Notes under the pieces: generated by a model
Told to the model about the DNA's origin: nothing
Database searches by the model: none
Seen by the model: only the letters and a program-made list of their open reading frames with translations
Position numbers and translations under genes: made by a program
Assembly (NCBI GenBank): GCA_900546605.1
Contig: URDV01000007.1
Location: 1 to 20,614 of the forward strand
Reading direction: 5' to 3'
Length of the DNA: 20,614 nt
Source: an uncultured Prevotella sp.
GTDB taxonomy: Bacteria; Bacteroidota; Bacteroidia; Bacteroidales; Bacteroidaceae
Shown here: in pieces, positions 6,266-14,075 of the stretch
How the letters are laid out: each line of letters starts with the position of its first letter
Numbering within the stretch: the stretch's first letter is position 1

Positions 6266-9055
6266 ATGAAGATTTTTAGACGAGTTCTTTTACTATCGGT
6301 TATGAGTGCGCCAGCCTTTACCACATGGGCGGATGATTTCAAAGGGCGCATTGTTGATGCAAGAACAGGAGAGGCACTAATTGGAGCAACCCTTCAAATT
6401 ATGCCAACCCACCAAACCGCCACAAGCGACAACGATGGTGTGTTTAAGTTCAATCATCTTGCAGCTCGTAATTACACTCTTTCGGTGTCGTACATAGGCT
6501 ACCAACGAAGTACCATCACCATCAATCCCTCAAAATTAGATAGCATGGTTGTAATTAAACTCAACGAGAATGAAAACGTGTTGGGCGTTGCAACTATCAC
6601 AGCACAAGTTAAACGAAACACCGAGAACTCTCAAGTTGCTGCGCAACATCAAAGTTTGTTAGTGCAAAATGGCATTTCATCACAACAAATAGCCAAGACT
6701 CAAGATAAAGATGCCTCTGAAGTTATCAAGCGTGTGCCTGGCATTTCAATTATCGACCAAAAGTTTGTGATGATACGTGGGCTTTCACAACGTTACAACA
6801 ACGTTTGGATTAATGGTGCCGCTGTGCCATCAAGTGAACCCGACTCTCGCGCATTTTCATTCGACATAATTCCCTCTTCACAAGTTGACAACATGCAAAT
6901 CATCAAATCGCCTGCTCCTCAATATCCAGCAGACTTTTCAGGTGGTTTTATTTTGATTGACACCAAGGATGTGCCTAACACCAATAGTACCAGCATTTCA
7001 GTAGGAGGAAGCTTAAATGACCAAACACACTTTCGTTCATTTTACTCTTCAAAAGGTAGTAATACTGATTTTTGTGGTTTCGATAATGGAATGCGTTCTT
7101 TGAAGGGGGGGCTGAATACCGACTTACAGCTTACGCCAGGTGGTAAAGGTATAGACCTACTTAATAATGGTTTCAATAATGATTGGACAATCAAAAAGCA
7201 CCATACACTACCCGACCTCAATTTTGCTGCCAACATCAACCGAGCACACACTTATGAAAGTGGTAATTTGCTGGCCTTATTAGCAGCACTAAATTATAGC
7301 AACACACATCGCACCTATGCCAACATGGAGAATGCTTTTTTTGGTGCCTACGATCTTACACACGATGAGAGCGTCTACTTACATCGTTATACAGACAATC
7401 AATATAGTAACCATGTTCGATTAGGAGCGATGCTCAACCTTACGTTTGTGCCAGCTAAAGGAGGGGGACGTTATGAATGGAAGAATATTTTCAACCAACT
7501 GGGAACCAACCGCTTCACTTCACGTCAAGGTACCGACGCACAAAGCAACACTATTAAAGAAGCTGAATACTTTTATTCGAGCAGAACTACCTACAACACT
7601 CAAGTGGCAGGTAAACACATTTGGGATAGTAGCCGATTCGATTGGAATGCAGGCTATGCTTACGCTAATCGTCACTTGCCCGACCGCAGACGTTATTCAC
7701 TTGATGACCAATTAGAACAAGGTAAGATAGGACTTACCACAGGCAACAATATTTCACGTGAATTTACGCAACTCGATGAGCACATTGCGTCTGTTGGCAT
7801 GAACTATAAAAAAGACTTTGAGCAGAAGGGTAAATTCACACCACAACTTCTTGCAGGCCTCTACTCCGAATATCGTACACGTAATTATAATACACGTAGT
7901 TTTATTTACGCATGGGACCCGTTAAGTCAAAATCTCCCCACAGGGTTTCGCTACCTTGATTTGCCTACACAACTGCTTCAAGCTACGAACTATGGCGACA
8001 CCGGACTCTATTTGCTTGATGACACAAAACTCACTAATAATTATAGCGGACACCATCTTGTTAGCGCAGCTTATGCTGCTACTAACCTGAGCTTAGGCGC
8101 ACTTAATGTTTACGCTGGATTACGTATAGAGCATTCGCACATGGCATTAAAGAGCAACTTAAGCGACTTTGAACATCGTACAAGCACACGTAACTACACT
8201 GCCACCGATTTATTTCCTTCAGTTAACACCACTTATAAATTGAATGAGCAACACCAAGTTCGTTTGTCATATGGTCGTTCTATCAATCGTCCTGAGTTCC
8301 GCGAAATAAGCACCTCGGTCTTTTATGATTTTGATTTAGCAAGTGATGTTCAAGGCAACACCGAACTGAAAGCATGCCATATTGACAACATTGATTTGCG
8401 CTATGAATGGTATCCCGCACAAGGCGACCAAATTTCGCTTGCAGGCTTTTACAAGCATTTCAATGATCCCATAGAATGGATCTACACCGTAACTGGCGGA
8501 ACAAATGTTTGCTATTCGTTTGTCAACGCTCAAAAGTCACATAGCCTTGGCTTAGAATTAGATATTCGCAAAAGTCTTGATTTCATTGGATTAAACCACT
8601 TTACACTCGTTTTCAATGGTTCTGTCATCAAGAGCCGTGTCAAGTTCAACAAAAAGTCACGACAAGCTAACCGCCCTATGCAAGGACAATCGCCTTATCT
8701 TATCAACTTGGGACTATTCTATAGTAATAAGCAATGGAATGCTTCACTACAATATAATCGCATCGGTAAACGCTTGATTGGTGTTGGGCGTAATCTAGGC
8801 TCTACAGGTGACCAAATGGTAAATATTCCTGACTCATATGAAATGCCACGTAATGCTATTGATCTTTCAGCATCCGTTGTTCTCGGGCATTTTGACATCA
8901 AACTCGGCATTCGCGACATTTTAGCTGAAAAAATCTGCTTTAAACAATTCAATGAAGTTCAACTAACAGATGGTACCAATAAAAGAGTTGAAGAGATAAC
9001 GCGACGCTACCATTCAGGACGTGACATGAACCTTACCATCAGTTATCATTTTTAA
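6266..9055 (+). CDS. TonB-dependent outer-membrane receptor with carboxypeptidase-regulatory-like domain
   Basis: Outer-membrane active transporter of 929 residues. A signal peptide (about 1-22, ending TTWA) is followed by a carboxypeptidase D regulatory-like domain (about 24-105: GRIVDARTGEALIGATLQI, SVSYIGYQ). The plug domain follows (about 130-240), with VPGISIIDQKFVMIRGLSQR, then NGAAVPSSEPDSRAFSFDII and PADFSGGFILIDTKD. The rest is a 22-strand-type barrel that ends in an aromatic residue (LTISYHF), as outer-membrane barrels do. The RGLSQRYN and EPDSRAFSFD motifs mark a widespread Bacteroidota receptor subfamily that is not the SusC type, and no SusD gene is adjacent. The ligand is unknown. 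The divergent beta-helix lipoprotein is the only plausible partner here. A good terminator hairpin follows at 9090-9124. Confidence 0.88.
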   Translation: MKIFRRVLLLSVMSAPAFTTWADDFKGRIVDARTGEALIGATLQIMPTHQTATSDNDGVFKFNHLAARNYTLSVSYIGYQRSTITINPSKLDSMVVIKLNENENVLGVATITAQVKRNTENSQVAAQHQSLLVQNGISSQQIAKTQDKDASEVIKRVPGISIIDQKFVMIRGLSQRYNNVWINGAAVPSSEPDSRAFSFDIIPSSQVDNMQIIKSPAPQYPADFSGGFILIDTKDVPNTNSTSISVGGSLNDQTHFRSFYSSKGSNTDFCGFDNGMRSLKGGLNTDLQLTPGGKGIDLLNNGFNNDWTIKKHHTLPDLNFAANINRAHTYESGNLLALLAALNYSNTHRTYANMENAFFGAYDLTHDESVYLHRYTDNQYSNHVRLGAMLNLTFVPAKGGGRYEWKNIFNQLGTNRFTSRQGTDAQSNTIKEAEYFYSSRTTYNTQVAGKHIWDSSRFDWNAGYAYANRHLPDRRRYSLDDQLEQGKIGLTTGNNISREFTQLDEHIASVGMNYKKDFEQKGKFTPQLLAGLYSEYRTRNYNTRSFIYAWDPLSQNLPTGFRYLDLPTQLLQATNYGDTGLYLLDDTKLTNNYSGHHLVSAAYAATNLSLGALNVYAGLRIEHSHMALKSNLSDFEHRTSTRNYTATDLFPSVNTTYKLNEQHQVRLSYGRSINRPEFREISTSVFYDFDLASDVQGNTELKACHIDNIDLRYEWYPAQGDQISLAGFYKHFNDPIEWIYTVTGGTNVCYSFVNAQKSHSLGLELDIRKSLDFIGLNHFTLVFNGSVIKSRVKFNKKSRQANRPMQGQSPYLINLGLFYSNKQWNASLQYNRIGKRLIGVGRNLGSTGDQMVNIPDSYEMPRNAIDLSASVVLGHFDIKLGIRDILAEKICFKQFNEVQLTDGTNKRVEEITRRYHSGRDMNLTISYHF

Positions 9056-9089
9056 GCAAAACATACATTTTCAGAAAGCCTTGTAAATG

Positions 9090-9128
9090 GGTGTGTTTAT
9101 GAAGAATACTTTCATGAACACACCTTTT
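9090..9128 (+). terminator. Terminator of the TonB receptor gene
   Basis: GGTGTGTTTATGAA (9090-9103) pairs with TTCATGAACACACC (9111-9124) as a 14-bp stem with one G-U wobble and a 7-base loop, followed by TTTT. It starts 34 bases after the stop codon. Confidence 0.75.
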
Positions 9129-9273
9129 GCGCATTTTTATGCCCTATAAGTATAAAGTAAACTAACTTTTATATAATAAAGCACAAAAAGGTAGCATTGT
9201 ATTACATTTTTTCGGACATTTGCCCTATCAAGAGTTTTTCTTGAATAAAACATTTAACTCTACTTATTGTCCT

Positions 9274-9870
9274 ATGAAACACCTACTTCCACAACTGCCC
9301 TATGCGCTTGACGAACTTGCTCCACGCATGAGCCTTGACACCATGAACTTTCACTATGGCAAGCATCTTCAAACTTATCTTGACAATGTAAACCATTTGG
9401 TTGATAACACACCATTTGCCGAAATGCCTTTAAAGGATATCATTCAGAAGGCTACAGGCCCACTATTTAATAATGCTGCACAAGCTTACAACCATATTCT
9501 CTTTTTCAAGCAACTTACCCCTCACCCTACTCATATGAGTGCTCAACTTACACAGCAGTTAGCAGCACGCTTTGGTAGTGTTGATGCCTTTAAGGAGGCT
9601 TTTATGCAAATGGCCATAAGTTTGTTTGGTTCTGGTTGGGTTTGGTTGGCAAGTGACACTCAACATGTGCTTCAACTTGTAGCTGAGCCTAATGCTGGCA
9701 ATCCTCTCACCCAAGGTATGCGCCCGCTTATGTGTATTGATGTGTGGGAACACGCTTATTACCTTGATTACCAAAATAGACGTGCCGATTATGTTAAGAA
9801 CTTTTGGTCGCTTATCAATTGGGAACGTGTCGAAAGCCGCATTCAAAATGATTGCTTGCTTTATTATTAA
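9274..9870 (+). CDS. sodB: Superoxide dismutase, Fe/Mn family (probably iron-type)
   Basis: Dismutates superoxide to oxygen and hydrogen peroxide in the cytoplasm, an oxygen-tolerance function in anaerobes. The 198 residues from the ATG at 9274 give the full fold. Metal ligands are His27 (NFHYGKH), His74 (QAYNH), Asp156 and His160 (DVWEHAYY). The conserved FGSGWVWL lies at 118-125. The Gln in FNNAAQAYNH (residue 70) is the position that hydrogen-bonds the metal-bound water in FeSODs, which favours iron or cambialistic use, although metal choice cannot be proven from sequence. An in-frame TTG at 9220 would add 18 residues with no family support, so the ATG is preferred. A weak -7-like GACATTTG lies at 9215-9222. 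No classical terminator follows. Instead the 86-bp tandem repeats begin 14 bases after the stop. Confidence 0.95.
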   Translation: MKHLLPQLPYALDELAPRMSLDTMNFHYGKHLQTYLDNVNHLVDNTPFAEMPLKDIIQKATGPLFNNAAQAYNHILFFKQLTPHPTHMSAQLTQQLAARFGSVDAFKEAFMQMAISLFGSGWVWLASDTQHVLQLVAEPNAGNPLTQGMRPLMCIDVWEHAYYLDYQNRRADYVKNFWSLINWERVESRIQNDCLLYY

Positions 9871-9883
9871 ATGTGTGAAAGTC

Positions 9884-10242
9884 GCTCGCCTTGCACTGCT
9901 CTGCTTCGCCAAAATAGGCTGCGGCTCGGTAATAAAAATGAAAGTCATGCGGCTTTCATTTTGTATTGCGCTCGCCTTGCACTGCTCTGCTTCGCCAAGA
10001 TAGGCTGCGGCTCGGTAATAAAAATGAAAGTCATGCGGCTTTCATTTTGTATTGCGCTCGCCTTGCACTGCTCTGCTTCGCCAAGATAGGCGGCGGCTCG
10101 GCAATAAAAATGAAAGTCATGCGACTTTCATTTTGTACTGCGCTCGCCTTGCACTACTCTGCTTCGCCAAGATAGGCTGCGGCTCGGCAATAAAAATGAA
10201 AGTCATGCGACTTTCATTTTGTATTGCGCTCGCCTTGCACTA
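9884..10242 (+). repeat. Four tandem 86-bp repeats plus a partial fifth
   Basis: Units start at 9884, 9970, 10056 and 10142, with a 15-base partial unit at 10228-10242. Each begins GCTCGCCTTGCACT and ends TTTTGTATTGC (TTTTGTACTGC in unit 3). Units 1 and 2 differ at one base; units 3 and 4 share a few further changes. Each unit carries a hairpin: AAAATGAAAG pairs with CTTTCATTTT around TCATGCGG in units 1-2, extended to a full 12-bp stem (GTC/GAC) in units 3-4. Because 86 is not a multiple of 3 the reading frame shifts every unit, so the small open frames across it are artefacts. The array fills the gap between sodB and the guanylyltransferase gene and ends inside the latter's promoter. Confidence 0.95.
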
Positions 10243-10248
10243 TCTTTG
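10218..10248 (+). promoter_or_regulatory. Bacteroidetes-type promoter of the guanylyltransferase gene
   Basis: A -33 TTTG (10218-10221), a 19-base spacer and a -7 TATCTTTG (10241-10248) match the Bacteroidetes consensus in sequence and spacing. The -33 element is the end of tandem unit 4 (the 3' arm of its hairpin plus one base), and the -7 element begins where the partial unit 5 diverges from the repeat. The expected start site leaves a leader of only about 15 bases before the ATG at 10270. Confidence 0.8.
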
Positions 10249-10269
10249 CACCATACAAAAAAGTAAAAT

Positions 10270-11613
10270 ATGCAATTAATCGTACTTTCTGGTGGCTCTG
10301 GCAAACTTTTGTGGCCACTGAGCAACAATGCACGAAGTAAGCAGTTCTTGCCTTTGCTCTCTGCTCCTAATGGGGGCAGAGAGTCAATGATTCAACGTGT
10401 TGTACGACAAATTCGTACCTCTGAACTTACCAATAACATCACCTTTGCAACAAATGCGGTTCAGCGCGACTGCATTATTAATCAATTGGGTGATAACGTT
10501 GACATTATAACGGAACCCGAACGACGCGACACTTTTCCTGCTACTGCCCTTGCCGCTTATTACTTGACTTTGCAAAAGACATGCAAGGCTGACGAGGTAG
10601 TGGTTATTATGCCTTGTGATGTTTACACCAGCCCTTCCTATTTCGACACTATTGGCCATATGGTAAAAGCCGTTGAAAACAATGTTGCTGACCTTGTGCT
10701 TATGGGGGTAGCGCCTACTTACCCAAGCGAGGAGTTTGGATATGTGGTACCTGAAAAACATGCTTCTTGCTCATCGGTACAATCGGTAGTTCGCTTTACA
10801 GAGAAACCTGATAAGAGTAAGGCTGAGGAACTACTCAAACAAGGAGCATTTTGGAATGGTGGAGTGTTTGCATTTAGGTTGGGATACTTAATGAACATTG
10901 CCCGCAAATATGTTGACGCACAAACCTACGACGAAGCATACGCTCACTTTACACAGTTTCCACAAATTAGTTTTGACTATGAGGTGGCCGAAAAAGCTAA
11001 GTCGGTAGCTGTCATACCTTTTTCAGGTGAATGGAAGGATCTTGGCACATGGAACACGCTTTGTGCTGAACTGCCATGTAACCACATTGGCAATGTTACT
11101 ATGGGCGAACATAACACAAACACACACGCTGTTAACGAATTAGGCATTCCCGTGTTTTGTGAAGGATTAAAGGATGTGGTGGTAGCTGCTTCGCCCGATG
11201 GCATCATGGTGTGTGACAAGCGCCACTCTGAAAAAATTAAAGACTACGTTGAAGGCCTAACAACACGACCTATGTATGAAGAAAGGCGTTGGGGAACTTA
11301 TCGCGTGCTTGACGATATTATTTACCCCGATGGCAAGCGCTCGCTTACCAAGTCTATTACCCTTCGTCCTGGCAAAAACATTAGTTATCAAATTCATCAC
11401 CATCGTAGCGAGGTGTGGACATGTGTTGAAGGTGAAGGCATATTCGTGTTAGATGGTAAGCAACGGCACATTAAGTGTGGCGATGTCATGGTCATACCCG
11501 TTGAACATTACCATGCCATCAAAGCTATTACCGAACTCACTTTTATTGAAGTGCAATTAGGCAATCCTTTAGTTGAAGAAGACATTGAACGTTTTGAATG
11601 GAATTGGGACTAA
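10270..11613 (+). CDS. Mannose-1-phosphate guanylyltransferase with C-terminal cupin domain (ManC-like)
   Basis: Expected to make GDP-mannose from mannose-1-phosphate and GTP for surface polysaccharide or glycan synthesis. Residues 1 to about 300 form the nucleotidyltransferase domain: LSGGSGKLLWPLS (6-18), RSKQFL (22-27), EPERRDTFP (82-90), FTEKP (176-180), WNGGVFAF (195-202) and EWKDLGTW (254-261). Residues about 340-447 form a type II phosphomannose-isomerase-like cupin, with YQIHHHRSEVWTCVEGEG and VIPVEHYHAI, so a bifunctional isomerase/transferase is possible. The odd point is the signature loop: related enzymes have GGSGxRLWPLS, with an Arg that contacts the nucleotide phosphates, while here residue 13 is Leu (codon CTT, one base from Arg CGT). 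This may lower activity, change specificity or be a sequence error. The gene has its own promoter and terminator and appears monocistronic. Confidence 0.85.
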   Translation: MQLIVLSGGSGKLLWPLSNNARSKQFLPLLSAPNGGRESMIQRVVRQIRTSELTNNITFATNAVQRDCIINQLGDNVDIITEPERRDTFPATALAAYYLTLQKTCKADEVVVIMPCDVYTSPSYFDTIGHMVKAVENNVADLVLMGVAPTYPSEEFGYVVPEKHASCSSVQSVVRFTEKPDKSKAEELLKQGAFWNGGVFAFRLGYLMNIARKYVDAQTYDEAYAHFTQFPQISFDYEVAEKAKSVAVIPFSGEWKDLGTWNTLCAELPCNHIGNVTMGEHNTNTHAVNELGIPVFCEGLKDVVVAASPDGIMVCDKRHSEKIKDYVEGLTTRPMYEERRWGTYRVLDDIIYPDGKRSLTKSITLRPGKNISYQIHHHRSEVWTCVEGEGIFVLDGKQRHIKCGDVMVIPVEHYHAIKAITELTFIEVQLGNPLVEEDIERFEWNWD

Positions 11614-11717
11614 TACAATACTTATTATAGCACCCCAACCTTCATTCTCTGCTTCATAAAATGTTAATATAGAAATTCATAAAATAGCGTTATACAACAT
11701 TACTTTAAAGCAAAGAC

Positions 11718-11773
11718 AACGATTCCACCTTTGTAAGTTATTACTTCATTACAAAGGTGGAATCGTTATTTTT
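11718..11773 (+). terminator. Terminator of the guanylyltransferase gene
   Basis: AACGATTCCACCTTTGTAA (11718-11736) and its exact reverse complement (11749-11767) form a perfect 19-bp stem with a 12-base loop, followed by ATTTTTG. It lies about 100 bases beyond the stop codon, in a gap that otherwise holds no gene. Confidence 0.8.
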
Positions 11774-11800
11774 GTATGGCCGATAAAGTTCAAAGAACAT

Positions 11801-11839
11801 AAAAACTCCCCGAAGCTCTGTAAAATAGGACTTCGGGGA
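11801..11839 (-). terminator. Terminator of the GH20 gene
   Basis: TCCCCGAAG (minus strand, 11839-11831) pairs with CTTCGGGGA (11815-11807) as a 9-bp G/C-rich stem, followed on the minus strand by GTTTTT. It lies about 30 bases beyond the hexosaminidase stop codon. Confidence 0.8.
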
Positions 11840-11867
11840 AGTTCATTTTCTAAAACCTAAACTTGAA

Positions 11868-13889
11868 TTACTTAACCTCAACTTTCAAGTTTGTGATGGT
11901 GCTCTTAAACTGCCCTGCATGACGAAGAGGGAAGACCAAAGTACGCTGATAGTAAATTTGATCTGTAGGCTGATATACCACAGGTTCATAGCTATAAGTG
12001 CCCTTTACTTGGTAGTGAGCACGATCTTGGTCGCGCATCACATAGAGAGTTTTAGGACCAAGTTCCTCCTTCAAATTACCATCAACCAACAAACGCGTTA
12101 CCTTGTTTGTTCCTTCAATCGTTATTGTATGCTTCTCGCCTACAGGGATGCGATAGTTAAATAAGTTGCGATAGCCATCACGTTCGAAGCCTAACTTGCC
12201 TTGTTCGGGGTCAGACAAGTAAACTACGGCATTGGCCGAACGGAACAATTCTGTACCCTTATTTTCTTGTTTGCCATCAACTGTAAACGTTACAGCGTAG
12301 TTGTAACCAATTTCCTCAGCATCAAGTTGCTCACCAGGTTTAACCACATCCTTGGTTAAAGCCACTGTGCCCGACTTACCTAAACGGCCCAACTCATTAA
12401 CACCAGGAGCCTCGCTCAAATTTTTACGATTAGCATCAAACTCAGCATAAGGCAATTTAGTGTCCTTTCCAGTCCAGCACTTTACAGCTAATGTTTGTAA
12501 TGCCGGGTAAACACGGTGGTGTACATCCTTGGTTGAGATGCCATTGCCAGCATGGTCATTCCATACAGCGAACATACCGCCTAATATGTCAGGATCATTC
12601 TCTTCAAATGTTTTATTGCCAATTACTGCAGGGGTGTAATGCTCATACAAGTATTGACAGTTAAGGTAGTCATAATAGTAACCAGCAGCAGGCACAATAT
12701 AAGTTAAACCATCAGGAATGCTCACCAACTTATAACCTTGTTTTTTCATTTCAACAGGATCAGCATAACCATTGTACCAAATATCCATTATAACATTTTT
12801 GTTCTTTACAGGAGTTGTGCCATTAGCATGAGTCAAAGCACCCCAAAGAACAGCTTGCTTACCATAGCTCTCAACAAGCTTAATGTAATGGTCGGTGTAT
12901 TCACGAAACTTTTCTACTACGTCCTTCTTGGCATTTGAATATTCATCTGTACCAATGTGTACACGTGGTCCACGGAACACGGGGTTCTTACCTCCCACAT
13001 ATTCTTTCCATAAGCCATCCATGAACTTGTATGTTTCTGGATTAAAGAGGTCAAGGTGATCCATGCCATATTCTTTGCTACCCAATTCGTTCTTATATTG
13101 AGTGAAAGCAAGCGAGTGAGCTGGAGCATCAATTTCAGGAATTATTTCTACACCATTCTGCTCAGCCAACTTTTGCAAATCAATAAACTCCTGCTTTGTG
13201 TACGAGCCATCCTTGGCTGTGAGTCCAGGATAAGTGTCGCACTCTAAACGGAAGGCTGCTTGTGTCTTTGACCAATCATTGCCAAAATATTGACGGAAGC
13301 CATTATCATTCAAGTGAACCTGCAACGTGTTCATTTTATAATAGGCCATGATTTTAGTCAAATTGCGCAAATAGCTCATGGGTATGTACTTACGTCCACA
13401 ATCTATCATAAAGCCACGGAGCTTATACTCGGGCACATCAACAGTTTTACCCTTAGGCAATTTACCATCTTTATGCTGTTCGCTCACTTGCAGCAATGTA
13501 CGAGTAGCCCAAAACAAGCCATGCTCTGTAGCAGCCGACAACTCTACAGCACTACCTATATTCATGCTGTAACCCTCATTGCCCAAAGCCTTATTCTTTT
13601 TAAGTGAAAGCACAATGTCACCCCCCTTAGCCGTACCACTTACAATGCTAAGCGACTTGCCAAACATTTCTTTATAGTCGTTGGCCAAAGACTCTGCCAC
13701 AGCTTTTAACTTTGCATTGTTCACTACAATGCGTCCTGACAACGCAGTTTGTCCCTCGGCTCCAGTCCAAGTTTTCAACTCTGGAACCACAAAAGGTTTA
13801 GGGTTAATGTCTGCCCACAAAGAACCCGCTGAAAGCATACAAGCAGCCATCATAACGAGTACTTTCTTAGCATTAAAAAGATTATTCAT
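11868..13889 (-). CDS. Secreted beta-N-acetylhexosaminidase, GH20
   Basis: Removes terminal N-acetylglucosamine or N-acetylgalactosamine from glycans by substrate-assisted catalysis. A signal peptide (residues 1 to about 26, ending SLWA, with no lipobox Cys at the expected place) directs it to the periplasm. Residues about 30-150 are the GH20b-type N-terminal domain. The TIM-barrel starts at YKLRGFMIDCGRKYIP (155-170) and contains VHLNDNGFRQ (191-200), PEIDAPAHS (251-259) and the catalytic Asp-Glu pair in HIGTDEY (311-317; D315, E316). The common motif is HxGGDE, so Thr replaces one Gly. WYNGYADPVE lies at 371-380. Residues about 495-673 look like a beta-sandwich (LamG-like) accessory domain, possibly for carbohydrate binding. 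The length of 673 fits multidomain Bacteroides-type enzymes. Likely host-mucin or peptidoglycan sugar scavenging. It is divergent from menB with its own promoter box. Confidence 0.92.
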   Translation of the reverse strand: MNNLFNAKKVLVMMAACMLSAGSLWADINPKPFVVPELKTWTGAEGQTALSGRIVVNNAKLKAVAESLANDYKEMFGKSLSIVSGTAKGGDIVLSLKKNKALGNEGYSMNIGSAVELSAATEHGLFWATRTLLQVSEQHKDGKLPKGKTVDVPEYKLRGFMIDCGRKYIPMSYLRNLTKIMAYYKMNTLQVHLNDNGFRQYFGNDWSKTQAAFRLECDTYPGLTAKDGSYTKQEFIDLQKLAEQNGVEIIPEIDAPAHSLAFTQYKNELGSKEYGMDHLDLFNPETYKFMDGLWKEYVGGKNPVFRGPRVHIGTDEYSNAKKDVVEKFREYTDHYIKLVESYGKQAVLWGALTHANGTTPVKNKNVIMDIWYNGYADPVEMKKQGYKLVSIPDGLTYIVPAAGYYYDYLNCQYLYEHYTPAVIGNKTFEENDPDILGGMFAVWNDHAGNGISTKDVHHRVYPALQTLAVKCWTGKDTKLPYAEFDANRKNLSEAPGVNELGRLGKSGTVALTKDVVKPGEQLDAEEIGYNYAVTFTVDGKQENKGTELFRSANAVVYLSDPEQGKLGFERDGYRNLFNYRIPVGEKHTITIEGTNKVTRLLVDGNLKEELGPKTLYVMRDQDRAHYQVKGTYSYEPVVYQPTDQIYYQRTLVFPLRHAGQFKSTITNLKVEVK

Positions 13890-13926
13890 GTAAAAAGATG
13901 TTTGTTTTTGGAATTTTATTTCGGTA

Positions 13927-13934
13927 CAAACTTA
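13927..13934 (-). promoter_or_regulatory. -7 promoter box of the GH20 gene
   Basis: The minus strand reads TAAGTTTG, an exact TAnnTTTG match, 38 bases before the GH20 ATG. No TTTG is found at the -33 distance. Confidence 0.5.
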
Positions 13935-14075
13935 CACATTTAAATCCAATTAGCCATTCATTTTACTAAAAAGCACATGCATTTTTATGCTTCATGAAGG
14001 GTTGCTCTGAATTATTTTTGGTTATTTCAAAGAAAAGCACGAAATTAGCACCACTAAACATACACATTTTTTATT

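Noticed and set aside
9220..9222. TTG as the start of sodB
   Set aside because: It adds 18 residues with no counterpart in the family. The ATG at 9274 gives the standard N-terminus.
9559..9948. Minus-strand open frame of 129 codons over sodB
   Set aside because: It lies antisense to a well-supported superoxide dismutase with all metal ligands. No protein-like features.
9884..10242. CRISPR array
   Set aside because: The 86-bp units are continuous with no unique spacers.
9871..10279. Several overlapping small open frames of about 70 residues across the tandem repeat
   Set aside because: The 86-bp period shifts frame every unit, so the peptides are the same repeat read in three frames. There is no family resemblance and they arise from periodicity.
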